Counted from the first letter of the stretch, positions 1-7,454 are shown. The stretch is DNA of 22,788 nucleotides from an uncultured Oscillibacter sp. (GCA_900542115.1 UQMC01000017.1:1-22788), one strand, 5' to 3'. Notes: a model not told the origin generated them from the letters alone. Numbers and translations are program-made.

Positions 1-287
1 CGGGAGCGGCCGGGCCGACCGTGGAGCGCGGGGCTCCTGCTCCCATACCGGTGTTGCTCCGAATAGAGTTTACAGCGATGGATACTTTCACGCACCATCG
101 GGTGAGCTCTTACCTCGCCTTTCCACCCTTACCGCCAAGGCGCAGCCTTGGAGGCGGTATATCTCTGTTGCACTTTTCCTGAAGTCGCCTTCGGCGGGCG
201 TTACCCGTTATCCTTGCCCTGTGGAGCCCGGACTTTCCTCACGGAAGGGCCTTTCGCCCCTTCCGCGCGACTGTCTGTTTTCCTCGC
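1..287 (-). ncRNA. rnpB: RNase P RNA, bacterial type A, 3' end missing
   Basis: This is the catalytic RNA of RNase P, which matures the 5' ends of tRNAs. Read on the minus strand it carries the hallmark block GAGGAAAGTCCGGGCTCC at 240-223. Further on it has GGTGGAAAGGCGAGG and GTAAGAGCTCACC (about 127-101), GTAAAC near 72-67 and GGAGCAA near 62-56. A strong stem-loop at 131-159 fits helix P12. The 5' end is inferred from the promoter (start about 287), and the early ACAGACAGTCGC string matches the usual 5' strand. The window edge cuts the RNA, so roughly the last 100 nt, including the 3' strand that pairs with the 5' end, are absent. Identity is firm from these universal motifs; the exact 5' end is approximate. 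Confidence 0.95.
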
Positions 288-293
288 GGGTCT

Positions 294-322
294 ATTGTAC
301 GCAAAACAGCGGGAAAAGTCAA
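294..322 (-). promoter_or_regulatory. Sigma-A promoter of rnpB
   Basis: On the minus strand a -35 box TTGACT (322-317) and a -10 box TACAAT (299-294) are separated by exactly 17 bases. Initiation is expected near 287, which matches the expected 5' end of the RNase P RNA. The -35 box begins only 11 bases after the degV stop codon. I see no terminator between the two genes, so some readthrough from degV is possible. Confidence 0.85.
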
Positions 323-333
323 TGGGGAGTCGA

Positions 334-1164
334 TCAATAGGAGAGAATCAGTCCCTTGTCCATGGCGTAGAAGCTGGTGAGACCCCGGCAGGGCAGGACC
401 TCCACAGCCTTTACCGGCAGACGGTCCAGGATCGCGTTCCGCAGCCGCTCGGCGCCCTCGGGGTTCTGGCAGTGGGTGATGATCACATGGCTGTCGGCGC
501 AGTTCTTGGCGTCGGCCATCAACTGGGTGATGGCCTTGGCGGTGTGGGCCTCGCCGCGGGCCTTCTTGGCCACGCGAATCGTGCCCTCGGCCGTGGCCTC
601 CGCGACGATGCGGATGCCCAGCGTCTGGAGCAGGGTGCCGGCCAGAGGCGGCATCCGCCCGTTGTTCACCAGATTGTCAAAGTGCTCCAGCGTGAAGCAG
701 AGACGGATATTCTTCTGGCAGGATTGAAGCTCTGTGCACAATTCCTCAAAGGGCAGCCCCCGTTCCGCCAGCTCGGCGGCCTTGCGCAGCAGCAGGATCA
801 TAGCGCCGGAGGTGGCACGGGAATCCAGCACAAAGATCTTTTTTTCCGGGTGCTCCGCCAGAACCAGATCTCTTGCAGCCATGGCGGCGTTATAGGAGCC
901 GGAAAGCTGAGAGGAGATGGTCACGCAGATCGTTTCCTCGCCCTGCTCGAAGGCCTCGGCATAGGCGGCGGGGGAGGGACAGGCGGAAGAGGAACGGTGA
1001 TGGGCCAGCTTGCTCAGCAATGCCGGAATATCCAGCTCCGGCGTATCCAGATAGTCCTGACCGCCGACGTGCAGGCACATGGGCGCTACCGTCAGACGGG
1101 CGTAAGGGGAATTGAGTTCCCCGGAGATCAGATCACAGCTGCTGTCGCTGACAAGATTCAACAT
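334..1164 (-). CDS. DegV family protein (fatty-acid-binding FakB-like)
   Basis: The 276-residue product has DegV-family marks: an N-terminal VSDSSCDL, a central TISSQLSGSYNAA segment, the LDSRATSGA strand, and NNGRMPPLAG in the C-terminal half. DegV proteins bind a single fatty acid. Characterised members (FakB) present it to the kinase FakA so that exogenous or recycled acyl chains can enter phospholipid synthesis. Whether this one works with a FakA cannot be told here, because no kinase gene is in the window. The start is supported by AAAGGAG at 1180-1174, about 9 bases upstream of ATG. No signal peptide or membrane span is seen, so it should be cytosolic. It is monocistronic or reads into rnpB. 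Its own promoter lies at 1234-1206, with a palindrome over the start site. Confidence 0.9.
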   Translation of the reverse strand: MLNLVSDSSCDLISGELNSPYARLTVAPMCLHVGGQDYLDTPELDIPALLSKLAHHRSSSACPSPAAYAEAFEQGEETICVTISSQLSGSYNAAMAARDLVLAEHPEKKIFVLDSRATSGAMILLLRKAAELAERGLPFEELCTELQSCQKNIRLCFTLEHFDNLVNNGRMPPLAGTLLQTLGIRIVAEATAEGTIRVAKKARGEAHTAKAITQLMADAKNCADSHVIITHCQNPEGAERLRNAILDRLPVKAVEVLPCRGLTSFYAMDKGLILSY

Positions 1165-1180
1165 GGTTTGTTGCTCCTTT

Positions 1181-1205
1181 AAAAATAGTTTTGCAAACTA
1201 TTTTT
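1181..1205. promoter_or_regulatory. Perfect palindrome over the degV start site (operator candidate)
   Basis: The arms AAAAATAGTTT (1181-1191) and AAACTATTTTT (1195-1205) are perfect inverted repeats of 11 bases around a 3-base centre. The site starts directly after the degV -10 box and covers the predicted start point, which is the classic place for a repressor operator. Half-sites of the TAGTTT/AAACTA kind recall MarR-family lipid regulators (FabT/FabR) of Firmicutes, which would suit a fatty-acid-binding protein. That assignment is from memory and is inference. As RNA it would also form an AU-rich hairpin upstream of the ribosome site. Confidence 0.7.
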
Positions 1206-1234
1206 ACTATATCGGAAATATGAGCGCTTGTCAA
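1206..1234 (-). promoter_or_regulatory. Sigma-A promoter of degV
   Basis: On the minus strand a perfect -35 box TTGACA (1234-1229) is followed by a 17-base spacer and a -10 box TATAGT (1211-1206). The start should fall near 1199, inside the palindrome at 1181-1205. Such a near-consensus promoter with an overlapping operator suggests strong transcription held down by a repressor. Confidence 0.85.
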
Positions 1235-1339
1235 GTGCGGGAAGTCGAGGATAAGCGAAAAGTCAGGAATCGTCAGAGGCCGCAGCGGGCGGCGGAGAAG
1301 AAATTTTCCGAAAAAAGGCCCGAAGCGAAAATTCGGCGG

Positions 1340-1368
1340 TTGTACTTTTAAAGGAAATGTGATATAAA
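1340..1368 (+). promoter_or_regulatory. Putative sigma-A promoter of the pilin-like gene
   Basis: TTGTAC (1340-1345) and TATAAA (1363-1368) are separated by 17 bases. The start would be near 1375, giving a leader of about 36 bases before the ATG at 1411. It diverges from the degV promoter, with about 105 bases between the two -35 boxes. The -35 box is a 4-of-6 match, so strength is uncertain. Confidence 0.55.
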
Positions 1369-1410
1369 ATACTGATGAAACTTTGACAGGCGAAAGGAAA
1401 GAGAAGAACC

Positions 1411-1815
1411 ATGTCCCAGAACAGCAAAGAAAGATGTAAGCAGGGCTTTACTCTGATGGAAATGCTCATTGTAGTGGCGGTGATCGCGATTTTGATCGCG
1501 GTAGCCATCCCGGTTTTCAGCAGCAGCCTGCACAAGTCGCGGGTGGCAACGGATTGGGCGAATGTGAGAACAGCCTATGCACAATTACAAATGGAACTTG
1601 TAAACGGAGAGGTTGACCCGGATTATGACCCGAAAAATATCAGTACGGTGTTTACAAGTGTCAAGATAGATGGAGAACCAGTAAAATTGAAGGAGGGAAT
1701 TTGCTATATTATCTATAGTGAAGGCGACCAGCGCAGAGGCACACATTATGAGATTGTATATGGCTGCAACAAGAGCCATCCTGATTGCATGCTTCAGCTT
1801 GGCATAGAGAGTTAA
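1411..1815 (+). CDS. Type IV pilin-like protein with prepilin methylation motif
   Basis: The 134-residue product begins with a short basic leader and a prepilin peptidase site after Gly12 (KQG then FTLMEM). Glu17 is the +5 glutamate of the mature pilin, followed by a single hydrophobic helix to about residue 36. The remaining ~98 residues form a small polar head with three cysteines (98, 119, 126) and little resemblance to a named pilin. It is probably a type IV or pseudopilin-like surface subunit processed by a PilD-type peptidase encoded elsewhere; no assembly ATPase, platform protein or peptidase is in the window. The coding region after about 1550 is clearly AT-richer than its neighbours, which hints at recent acquisition or fast evolution. 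AAAGGA at 1393-1398 supports the ATG. Confidence 0.85.
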   Translation: MSQNSKERCKQGFTLMEMLIVVAVIAILIAVAIPVFSSSLHKSRVATDWANVRTAYAQLQMELVNGEVDPDYDPKNISTVFTSVKIDGEPVKLKEGICYIIYSEGDQRRGTHYEIVYGCNKSHPDCMLQLGIES

Positions 1816-1849
1816 AAATATAAAAGCTGCAATAAATTAGGAGCGTTAT

Positions 1850-3220
1850 ATGGATTTTGAAGCATATTTGACCGCGCTGCGGGGGAAAACGGTGAGTGTC
1901 ATCGGCATCGGCGTATCTAACCGGCCCCTCATCGAAAAGCTGCTGGAAAAGGGCGTGGCCGTGACCGCCCGGGATAAAAAGGAGAGTTTGGGCGAGTTGG
2001 GCGCAGAACTGGCCGCGCAGGGCTGCAAGCTGAAGCTGGGGGAGGATTATCTGAAGGACATTCACGAGGATGTCATCTTCCGCACCCCGGGCCTGCGGCC
2101 GGATGTGCTGGAGCTGGCCGCCGCCGCGGCAAGGGGCAGCGTCATCACCTCGGAAATGGAGGCGTTTTTTGAGGTCTGCCCCTGCCCGATTCTGGCCGTG
2201 ACCGGCTCCGACGGAAAGACTACCACCACAACCATTATCTCCAAGCTGCTGGCGGCGGAGGGGAAAATTGTTCATGTGGGAGGCAACATCGGCCACCCGC
2301 TGCTGTGCGATACGCCGGAAATGGCGCCGGAGGACGCGGCGGTGCTGGAACTGAGTTCGTTCCAGCTCATGACCATGCAGAAAAGCCCTCATATCGCTGT
2401 GACAACGAATTTGGCGCCTAATCATCTGGATGTTCACAAGGACTATCAGGAATATATTGATGCAAAGGCAAACATCTTTACACACCAGTCACCAAAGGAT
2501 ATTGCCGTATTTAACGCCGATAACGCGGACAGCGTGACGCAGGCGGCGAAGGCCGTGGGGGAGGTTCGCTGGTTCTCCCGGAGGAAGCGGGTGGACAACG
2601 GCGTTTTCTGCGAAAACGGCGTGATCTACGAGGCGGCGGATGGGCGTGTAACGCCCATCATGGAGACAAAGGATATTCTGCTGCCCGGCGTGCACAATGT
2701 TGAAAACTATATGGCGGCCTTTGCCGCCGTGCGGGGACAGGTGCGCTACGAGACCATGCGGGAGATCGCAAAGACTTTCGGCGGCGTGGAGCACCGCATT
2801 GAGCTGATTCGCACCCGGGACGGCGTGCGGTGGTATAATGACTCTATTGCCTCCAGTCCAAGCCGTACCATCGCGGGCCTGAACTCCTTCCCGGAAAAGG
2901 TCATCCTCATTGCCGGCGGCAAGGATAAGGGCATCAGCTATGCGCCCCTTGGGCCTGTGGTGAATGACCGTGTGAAGCTGCTGCTGCTGTGCGGCAAAAC
3001 GGCGGGCGTCATCCGGGAGGCCGTGGAGCAGGCGGAAAACTACAAGGGCTTGGAAATTCTGGATGTAGCGGACTACCACGAGGCGGTGTTCATTGCGGAT
3101 GCGCGCTCCCAGCCGGGGGACGTGGTGATTTTGTCCCCGGCCAGCACCTCCTTTGACCGCTTTGCAAACTTCATGGAGCGGGGACAGGTGTTCAAGGCCA
3201 TTGTCAACGAGCTGAAATAA
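1850..3220 (+). CDS. murD: UDP-N-acetylmuramoyl-L-alanine--D-glutamate ligase
   Basis: MurD adds D-glutamate to UDP-MurNAc-L-Ala using ATP, in the cytosolic stage of peptidoglycan precursor synthesis. The 456-residue length is normal. An N-terminal nucleotide-sugar-binding fold (VIGIGVSN near 17-24) is followed by the ATP loop TGSDGKTTT (118-126, Lys123), ELSSFQL (167-173), NHLDVH (191-196) and the likely carbamylated Lys206. The C-terminal domain has HRIE near 315, NDSIASSPSRT (330-340) and SPASTSFDRF (429-438). TAGGAG at 1838-1843 precedes the ATG, 35 bases after the pilin stop. The gene is away from any dcw cell-division cluster. Its downstream neighbour is a sporulation gene, yunB. Confidence 0.97.
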   Translation: MDFEAYLTALRGKTVSVIGIGVSNRPLIEKLLEKGVAVTARDKKESLGELGAELAAQGCKLKLGEDYLKDIHEDVIFRTPGLRPDVLELAAAAARGSVITSEMEAFFEVCPCPILAVTGSDGKTTTTTIISKLLAAEGKIVHVGGNIGHPLLCDTPEMAPEDAAVLELSSFQLMTMQKSPHIAVTTNLAPNHLDVHKDYQEYIDAKANIFTHQSPKDIAVFNADNADSVTQAAKAVGEVRWFSRRKRVDNGVFCENGVIYEAADGRVTPIMETKDILLPGVHNVENYMAAFAAVRGQVRYETMREIAKTFGGVEHRIELIRTRDGVRWYNDSIASSPSRTIAGLNSFPEKVILIAGGKDKGISYAPLGPVVNDRVKLLLLCGKTAGVIREAVEQAENYKGLEILDVADYHEAVFIADARSQPGDVVILSPASTSFDRFANFMERGQVFKAIVNELK

Positions 3221-3232
3221 AAGACAGCCTCT

Positions 3233-3263
3233 CCCGCATACGCTGAAAAAAAGCGTATGGGGG
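3233..3263 (+). promoter_or_regulatory. RNA hairpin between murD and yunB, overlapping the yunB ribosome site
   Basis: CCCGCATACGCT (3233-3244) pairs with AGCGTATGGGGG (3252-3263), leaving one mismatch and a 7-base A-rich loop. There is no T-run after it, so it is not a standard intrinsic terminator. The G-rich 3' arm runs into GGGGGTGGGG, the only Shine-Dalgarno-like sequence before the yunB GTG at 3271. The structure could therefore limit yunB translation or protect the murD 3' end. The role is inferred. Confidence 0.55.
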
Positions 3264-3270
3264 TGGGGCA

Positions 3271-3975
3271 GTGGGACCGGGCTTTTTCTATTACCACCGT
3301 GGGCCGGACCGGCGGCAGGTGCGTAAGGCGCTGATTTTTCTGGCGGTGTCCGGTCTGCTGGCTTTCCTTCTTTATGCGGGGGCGCAGCTGCGGCCCCTGC
3401 TGGGGAGCCTTGCCACCACCCGGGTCTCCAACGCCGTGAACCGCATTGTCTATCAGGCGGTGAACGAGGCCATCGACAGCGGCCAGATCGCCTATGAGGA
3501 GTTGGTGCGCTACGAAAAGGACAACGAGGGCCGCATTACCATGGTCCGCAGCAATATGGCGGCGTTCAACCGCTTACAGGCGCAGATATTGGAGCTGATT
3601 CTCGGCCGTATCGATCAGGTATCTGCTCGAGAGCTGTCCGTTCCGCTGGGGAGCCTCACCGGCTCGCCGCTGCTGGCGGGCCGTGGGCCGCGCATTTCCG
3701 TGCGGATGGAGTCGGTGGGGTCCTCGTCCGCCCGGTTTGAAAATCAGTTCGAGTCCGCCGGCATCAACCAGACGAAGCACCGCATCATTCTAAGAATCGA
3801 TGTATACGTCAGCATTCTGCTGCCGGGCTATTCCACCGTGACCCAGGTTTCCAATGAGATCACGGTGGCGGAGACGGTGATCGTGGGTGCGGTGCCGGAG
3901 ACCTATACCTATTTTTCCACAACGCCCGATGTTTACGAAGACGATGCCAAGGATTACATACTCAACAAAGACTAA
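3271..3975 (+). CDS. yunB: Sporulation protein YunB
   Basis: The 234-residue product has a short basic N-terminus, one membrane span at about residues 20-37, and an extracytoplasmic part. Features typical of YunB are the NAVNRIVYQAVNEAI segment, VRSNMAAFNRLQAQI, the PLGSLTGSPLLAGRGP stretch, and repeated beta-strand segments towards the C-terminus. In B. subtilis yunB is expressed in the mother cell and is needed for efficient spore formation; its biochemistry is not settled. GTG is the best start: the frame is open there and the upstream ATG at 3257 leads to an early stop. The SD is G-rich and sits partly in a hairpin. Presence suggests the host is, or descends from, a spore former. Confidence 0.88.
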   Translation: MGPGFFYYHRGPDRRQVRKALIFLAVSGLLAFLLYAGAQLRPLLGSLATTRVSNAVNRIVYQAVNEAIDSGQIAYEELVRYEKDNEGRITMVRSNMAAFNRLQAQILELILGRIDQVSARELSVPLGSLTGSPLLAGRGPRISVRMESVGSSSARFENQFESAGINQTKHRIILRIDVYVSILLPGYSTVTQVSNEITVAETVIVGAVPETYTYFSTTPDVYEDDAKDYILNKD

Positions 3976-3987
3976 GGAGGACGCTCC

Positions 3988-5985
3988 ATGGAATTTCGCA
4001 CGGAGTTTGCCGATTACAAGGACGAACTGGCCTTTCTGCGGGCCTATCTTACGGAACAGGGCTATCTCTATTACGTTTTGGACGCGCCGGTGATTCCGGA
4101 TTATGAATATGACCGTTTGAACCGTCGGCTGGAGGATCTGGAGGCGGCGCACCCGGAGGAGATCACGCCGGATTCTCCCACCCAACGGGTAGGCGGCAAA
4201 ATTCTGGATTCCTTCCAGCCCTACACCCATGAGGTACCGCTGGAGAGCTTACAGGATGTATTCAACGAGGCGGAGGTCGCGTCTTTCTGCGAGCGGATGG
4301 AGGAGGCGCTGGGGCCCAACGCGGAATATTCCGTGGAGCCAAAGGTGGACGGATTGTCCGTGGCGCTGGAATACCGGGACGGTGTGTTTGTCCGTGGCGC
4401 TACCCGGGGCGATGGCCGGGTGGGCGAGGATGTGACGGAGAATCTCCGGACTATCCGCTCTATTCCCATGACGCTGCCGGAAAAGCTGCCCCGGCTTATT
4501 GTCCGGGGCGAGGTGTATATGGCCCGCTCTGTGTTTGAGACCATCAACGCCAAACGGGAGCTGGAGGGAAAGCCCCTGATGGCCAATCCCCGAAACGCCG
4601 CCGCCGGCTCTCTGCGGCAGCTTGACCCGAAAATCTGCGCCCAGCGGCAGTTGGATATTGCGGTATTCAATTTACAGTTGGCGGAGGGCCGGGAGTTCGT
4701 GTCCCACGCGGAGACCATTGACTATCTGGCCGCTCAGCGCTTCAAGGTCATTCCCCACAAAACGCTGTGCGGGACGTCGGACATTCAGGCGGAGATTTTC
4801 CGCATCAATGATAAGCGGATGGATTACCCCTTTGATATTGACGGTGCGGTTGTCAAGGTGAATAGCCTGTCGGACCGCACAGTTCTTGGCTCCACGGCGA
4901 AATTTCCCAAGTGGGCCGTGGCGTATAAGTATCCGCCGGAGAAGAAGTACGCCACGGTGACGGATATTGTGGTGCAGGTGGGCCGCACCGGTGTGCTGAC
5001 ACCCAAGGCGGTGCTGACCCCGGTGCGTCTGGCGGGCACCACCGTGACCAATGCAACCCTTCACAATCAGGATTTCATCACGGAAAAGGATATCCGAATC
5101 GGCGATACGGTTTTGGTGCAGAAAGCGGGTGAGATCATTCCGGAGATTTTGTCCGTGGACACGGCGAAGCGCCCGGAGGGGACAAAGCCCTATCTGCTGC
5201 CGGAAACCTGCCCGGTGTGCGGTGCGCCGGTGGCGCGGGACGAGGACGGAGCCGCCGTTCGCTGCACCGGCGCGGAATGTCCGGCGCAGCTTCAGCGGAA
5301 TATCACTCATTTTGCGGGGCGGGATGCCATGGACATCGAGGGCCTCGGCCCCGCCGTGGTGGCACAGCTGTTGGAAAAGGGACTGATCGCCAATGTGGCG
5401 GACCTCTATGAGCTTCACGCGCAGGAGGTGGTCCAGCTGGACCGCATGGGGGTCAAGTCCGCTGAAAATCTGATTCGGGCCATTGAGAAGTCCAAGGCCA
5501 ATGACCTCAGCAAGCTGATCTACGGCTTGGGCATCCGTCAGGTGGGGGAGAAGGCCGCCGCCGTTCTGGCGCAGCACTTTGGCTCACTGGACGCGCTGTG
5601 CGCTGCCTCCGTGGAGGAGCTGACCGCGATTCCGGATGTGGGCGAAATTACAGCCAGGTGCATTGTGAGCTATTTGAACCAACCGCAGGCCAAGGACCTC
5701 ATCGCAAGGCTGAAGGCCGCGGGCGTCAATATGGAGAGCACAGTGCAGAAGGTGGATGACCGCTTTGCGGGTATGACGTTTGTCCTCACCGGTACGCTGT
5801 CCCGCCTTGACCGCAAGACTGCCGAGGCCGAGATCGCTCTCCGGGGCGGCAAGGCCAGCGGCTCCGTGTCGAAGAAAACCACCTACGTGGTAGCGGGAGA
5901 GGCCGCCGGCAGCAAGCTGACAAAGGCCCAGCAGTTAGGCGTCCCCGTACTGACGGAGGACGAGTTCGCGGAGCTGCTGAAATGA
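3988..5985 (+). CDS. ligA: NAD-dependent DNA ligase
   Basis: LigA seals nicks during replication and repair, using NAD as adenylate donor. The 665 residues have the full architecture: an N-terminal Ia domain with YDRLNRRLEDLE, the adenylation lysine in KVDG (119-122, Lys119) and RGEVYM near 173-178. An OB fold follows (about 320-400), then a four-cysteine zinc finger (Cys408, 411, 426, 431), helix-hairpin-helix repeats (about 440-580), and a C-terminal BRCT domain with the GxxFVLTGTL pattern (about 590-665). The AAGGAGG ribosome site overlaps the yunB stop codon. The usual partner pcrA is not upstream. The stop overlaps the ATG of a 36-codon ORF. Confidence 0.98.
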   Translation: MEFRTEFADYKDELAFLRAYLTEQGYLYYVLDAPVIPDYEYDRLNRRLEDLEAAHPEEITPDSPTQRVGGKILDSFQPYTHEVPLESLQDVFNEAEVASFCERMEEALGPNAEYSVEPKVDGLSVALEYRDGVFVRGATRGDGRVGEDVTENLRTIRSIPMTLPEKLPRLIVRGEVYMARSVFETINAKRELEGKPLMANPRNAAAGSLRQLDPKICAQRQLDIAVFNLQLAEGREFVSHAETIDYLAAQRFKVIPHKTLCGTSDIQAEIFRINDKRMDYPFDIDGAVVKVNSLSDRTVLGSTAKFPKWAVAYKYPPEKKYATVTDIVVQVGRTGVLTPKAVLTPVRLAGTTVTNATLHNQDFITEKDIRIGDTVLVQKAGEIIPEILSVDTAKRPEGTKPYLLPETCPVCGAPVARDEDGAAVRCTGAECPAQLQRNITHFAGRDAMDIEGLGPAVVAQLLEKGLIANVADLYELHAQEVVQLDRMGVKSAENLIRAIEKSKANDLSKLIYGLGIRQVGEKAAAVLAQHFGSLDALCAASVEELTAIPDVGEITARCIVSYLNQPQAKDLIARLKAAGVNMESTVQKVDDRFAGMTFVLTGTLSRLDRKTAEAEIALRGGKASGSVSKKTTYVVAGEAAGSKLTKAQQLGVPVLTEDEFAELLK

Positions 5986-6092
5986 AGCGGTGGTATCGGA
6001 CTTTAAAAATTCTTTTGGGATGCAGCATCGGCGTTTTGCTGGGAAGCGGTATTTATCGGTATTTTGATTTCAAGGCCGGCCCGGAGCTGTAG
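5982..6092 (+). CDS. Putative 36-residue single-span membrane protein
   Basis: This small ORF begins in an ATGA overlap with the ligA stop and encodes MKRWYRTLKILLGCSIG at its N-terminus. It has a positively charged start (Lys2, Arg3, Arg6, Lys9), a hydrophobic segment at about 10-25, and a short polar tail ending KAGPEL. The charge pattern predicts the N-terminus inside. I do not recognise a family. Support comes from the coupled start, the clean charge-hydrophobic layout, and the lack of any other use for the 234 bases between ligA and ispD. It could still be chance, because no independent ribosome site is strong here. Confidence 0.55.
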   Translation: MKRWYRTLKILLGCSIGVLLGSGIYRYFDFKAGPEL

Positions 6093-6095
6093 GCC

Positions 6096-6212
6096 ATGCA
6101 GCCGGCGCCTTGGTATCAGCCCTTGATACTTCAGGGGCTTTTTACGGCAGGGGCGGCTGCTGTGCTTCTGCTGATGATGCGATTGCTCAAGAATAAGGAT
6201 AAAAAGGGGTGA
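6096..6212 (+). CDS. Putative 38-residue single-span membrane protein
   Basis: The ORF starts 3 bases after the preceding small ORF and ends 7 bases before ispD. It begins MQPAPWYQPLILQG, continues with a strongly hydrophobic segment at about 9-31 (rich in Ala, Leu and Met), and ends in a basic tail with Lys at 32, 34, 36 and 37. That predicts a single span with the C-terminus in the cytoplasm, the opposite orientation to its neighbour. GGAGCTGTAGG, overlapping the upstream stop, is a weak ribosome site. No family is recognised. The two ORFs may be a paired membrane microprotein unit, or leader peptides for ispD. Both are below usual gene-calling length. Confidence 0.55.
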   Translation: MQPAPWYQPLILQGLFTAGAAAVLLLMMRLLKNKDKKG

Positions 6213-6219
6213 AGGGGCC

Positions 6220-6951
6220 ATGCGTTCCCTGTTTCGGAAAATACGAGAGGCGAACCGTCCGACCTGTGCCGCCATTGTGGCGGCGGCGGGCAGCTCAAGC
6301 CGCATGGGCGGCGTGGATAAGCTGATGGAATTTCTGGATGGGGTGCCGGTCCTGATTCGGACACTGACAGCGCTTCAGAGGGCGGAGTCGATCGACGAGA
6401 TCGTGATTGCTGTCCGGGAGGACGCGCTGGTGGAGATCTCCGCGCTTTGCAAGACCTACGGCATTACAAAATGCAAAAAGGTGGTGCGGGGCGGAGAGAG
6501 CCGGTGCCACTCCGTTCTACTGGCGGCGTTGGAGACCTCGCCGGATATTCGGCTTTTAGCGGTGCAGGACGGTGCGCGGCCCCTGGTAACGCCGGAGCTG
6601 ATCGACCGGGTAGTGGCCGCCGCCGCAAAATGCGGCGCTGCGGCCCCGGCAGTGCCGGTGAAGGATACGGTCAAGGTAGCAGCGGCGGATGGAGCGGTGC
6701 TGGAGACCCCGGACCGCAGTACGCTGCGGGCGGTGCAGACGCCGCAGGTCTTTGAAGCGGAGCTTTTAAAGGCGGCGCTGCAGTCGGCACTGGAGAACAA
6801 TGTGCCTGTAACCGATGACTGCTCCGCTGTGGAGCGGCTGGGAAAGGTTGTTTATCTGGTAGAGGGCGACGAGGAGAACATGAAGATTACCACCCCCATT
6901 GACCTGACGGTAGCGGAGGCCATTTTGACAGAGCGGGAGGCGCGGGCATGA
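6220..6951 (+). CDS. ispD: 2-C-methyl-D-erythritol 4-phosphate cytidylyltransferase
   Basis: IspD couples CTP to MEP in the non-mevalonate route to isoprenoid precursors. The 243-residue protein shows the nucleotide-binding loop [11 protein letters not shown] with Arg28 and Lys34, [34 protein letters not shown], the VTDDCSAVE acidic motif and the C-terminal [15 protein letters not shown]. It carries about 15 residues ahead of the first strand, a little more than many IspD proteins. The GGGGTGAAGGGG stretch just upstream serves as ribosome site. It overlaps ispF by ATGA, so the second and fourth pathway steps are translated together, a common bacterial pairing. Confidence 0.97.
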   Translation: MRSLFRKIREANRPTCAAIVAAAGSSSRMGGVDKLMEFLDGVPVLIRTLTALQRAESIDEIVIAVREDALVEISALCKTYGITKCKKVVRGGESRCHSVLLAALETSPDIRLLAVQDGARPLVTPELIDRVVAAAAKCGAAAPAVPVKDTVKVAAADGAVLETPDRSTLRAVQTPQVFEAELLKAALQSALENNVPVTDDCSAVERLGKVVYLVEGDEENMKITTPIDLTVAEAILTEREARA

Positions 6952-7433
6952 CAAAGCTGCGAATCGGACATGGCTATGATGTTCACCGGCTGACAGAGGG
7001 ACGGAAACTGATTTTGGGCGGTGTGGACATACCCTATGAAAAGGGGCTGCTGGGACACTCCGACGCCGATGTGCTGACCCATGCCGTGATGGACGCGCTG
7101 ACAGGCGCGGCCCGGTTGGGTGACATTGGCAGACTGTTCCCGGACACGGACCCGGCCTACGCCGGTATTTCCAGCCTGAAGCTGCTGGCGGAGGTAGGAC
7201 ATCTGCTGGCGAAGCGCGGCTTTGCCGTGGTGAATATTGACGCGACGCTGCTGGCGCAGGCACCAAAGGTCGGCCCCTACCGTGAACGGATGGCGGAAAA
7301 TCTGGCAGCGGCGTTGAATATCGACCCGGAGCAGGTGAATGTAAAGGCCACTACGGAGGAGGGCCTCGGCTTTACCGGGGACGGTTCCGGCATGGCGGCG
7401 CACGCCGTGGCGCTGCTGGAAATAATCAAATAG
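6948..7433 (+). CDS. ispF: 2-C-methyl-D-erythritol 2,4-cyclodiphosphate synthase
   Basis: IspF cyclises CDP-ME 2-phosphate to MEcPP with release of CMP in the MEP pathway. The 161 residues match the compact family length. The signature [11 protein letters not shown] gives metal ligands Asp11 and His13, and [16 protein letters not shown] supplies His45. The [11 protein letters not shown] loop and a C-terminal [15 protein letters not shown] stretch complete the active site between subunits of the trimer. The ATG is in a 4-base overlap with the ispD stop. A strong intrinsic terminator follows within 25 bases, ending the run that began upstream of ligA. Confidence 0.98.
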   Translation: MTKLRIGHGYDVHRLTEGRKLILGGVDIPYEKGLLGHSDADVLTHAVMDALTGAARLGDIGRLFPDTDPAYAGISSLKLLAEVGHLLAKRGFAVVNIDATLLAQAPKVGPYRERMAENLAAALNIDPEQVNVKATTEEGLGFTGDGSGMAAHAVALLEIIK

Positions 7434-7454
7434 CCGCACAGGTGCATATATTGC

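Noticed and set aside
148..1182. Long plus-strand open frame (344 codons) over the rnpB/degV region
   Set aside because: It is the antisense shadow of rnpB and degV: low-complexity Gly/Arg-rich, no ribosome site or family motif, while the minus-strand frame encodes a clear DegV protein.
1318..1340. CCGAA/TTCGG stem followed by Ts on the minus strand upstream of the pilin gene
   Set aside because: The stem has only five pairs and lies upstream of the degV promoter, where a minus-strand terminator has no clear gene to serve.
1811..1849. Promoter for murD in the AT-rich stretch after the pilin gene
   Set aside because: TATAAA at 1819-1824 has no -35 box at 16-18 bases; TTGGCA upstream gives a 14-base spacer. 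murD may be read from the pilin promoter.
4672..5577. Minus-strand open frame of 301 codons inside ligA
   Set aside because: Antisense to well-supported LigA motifs. High GC leaves such frames open by chance, and its His/Arg-rich content is typical of shadows.
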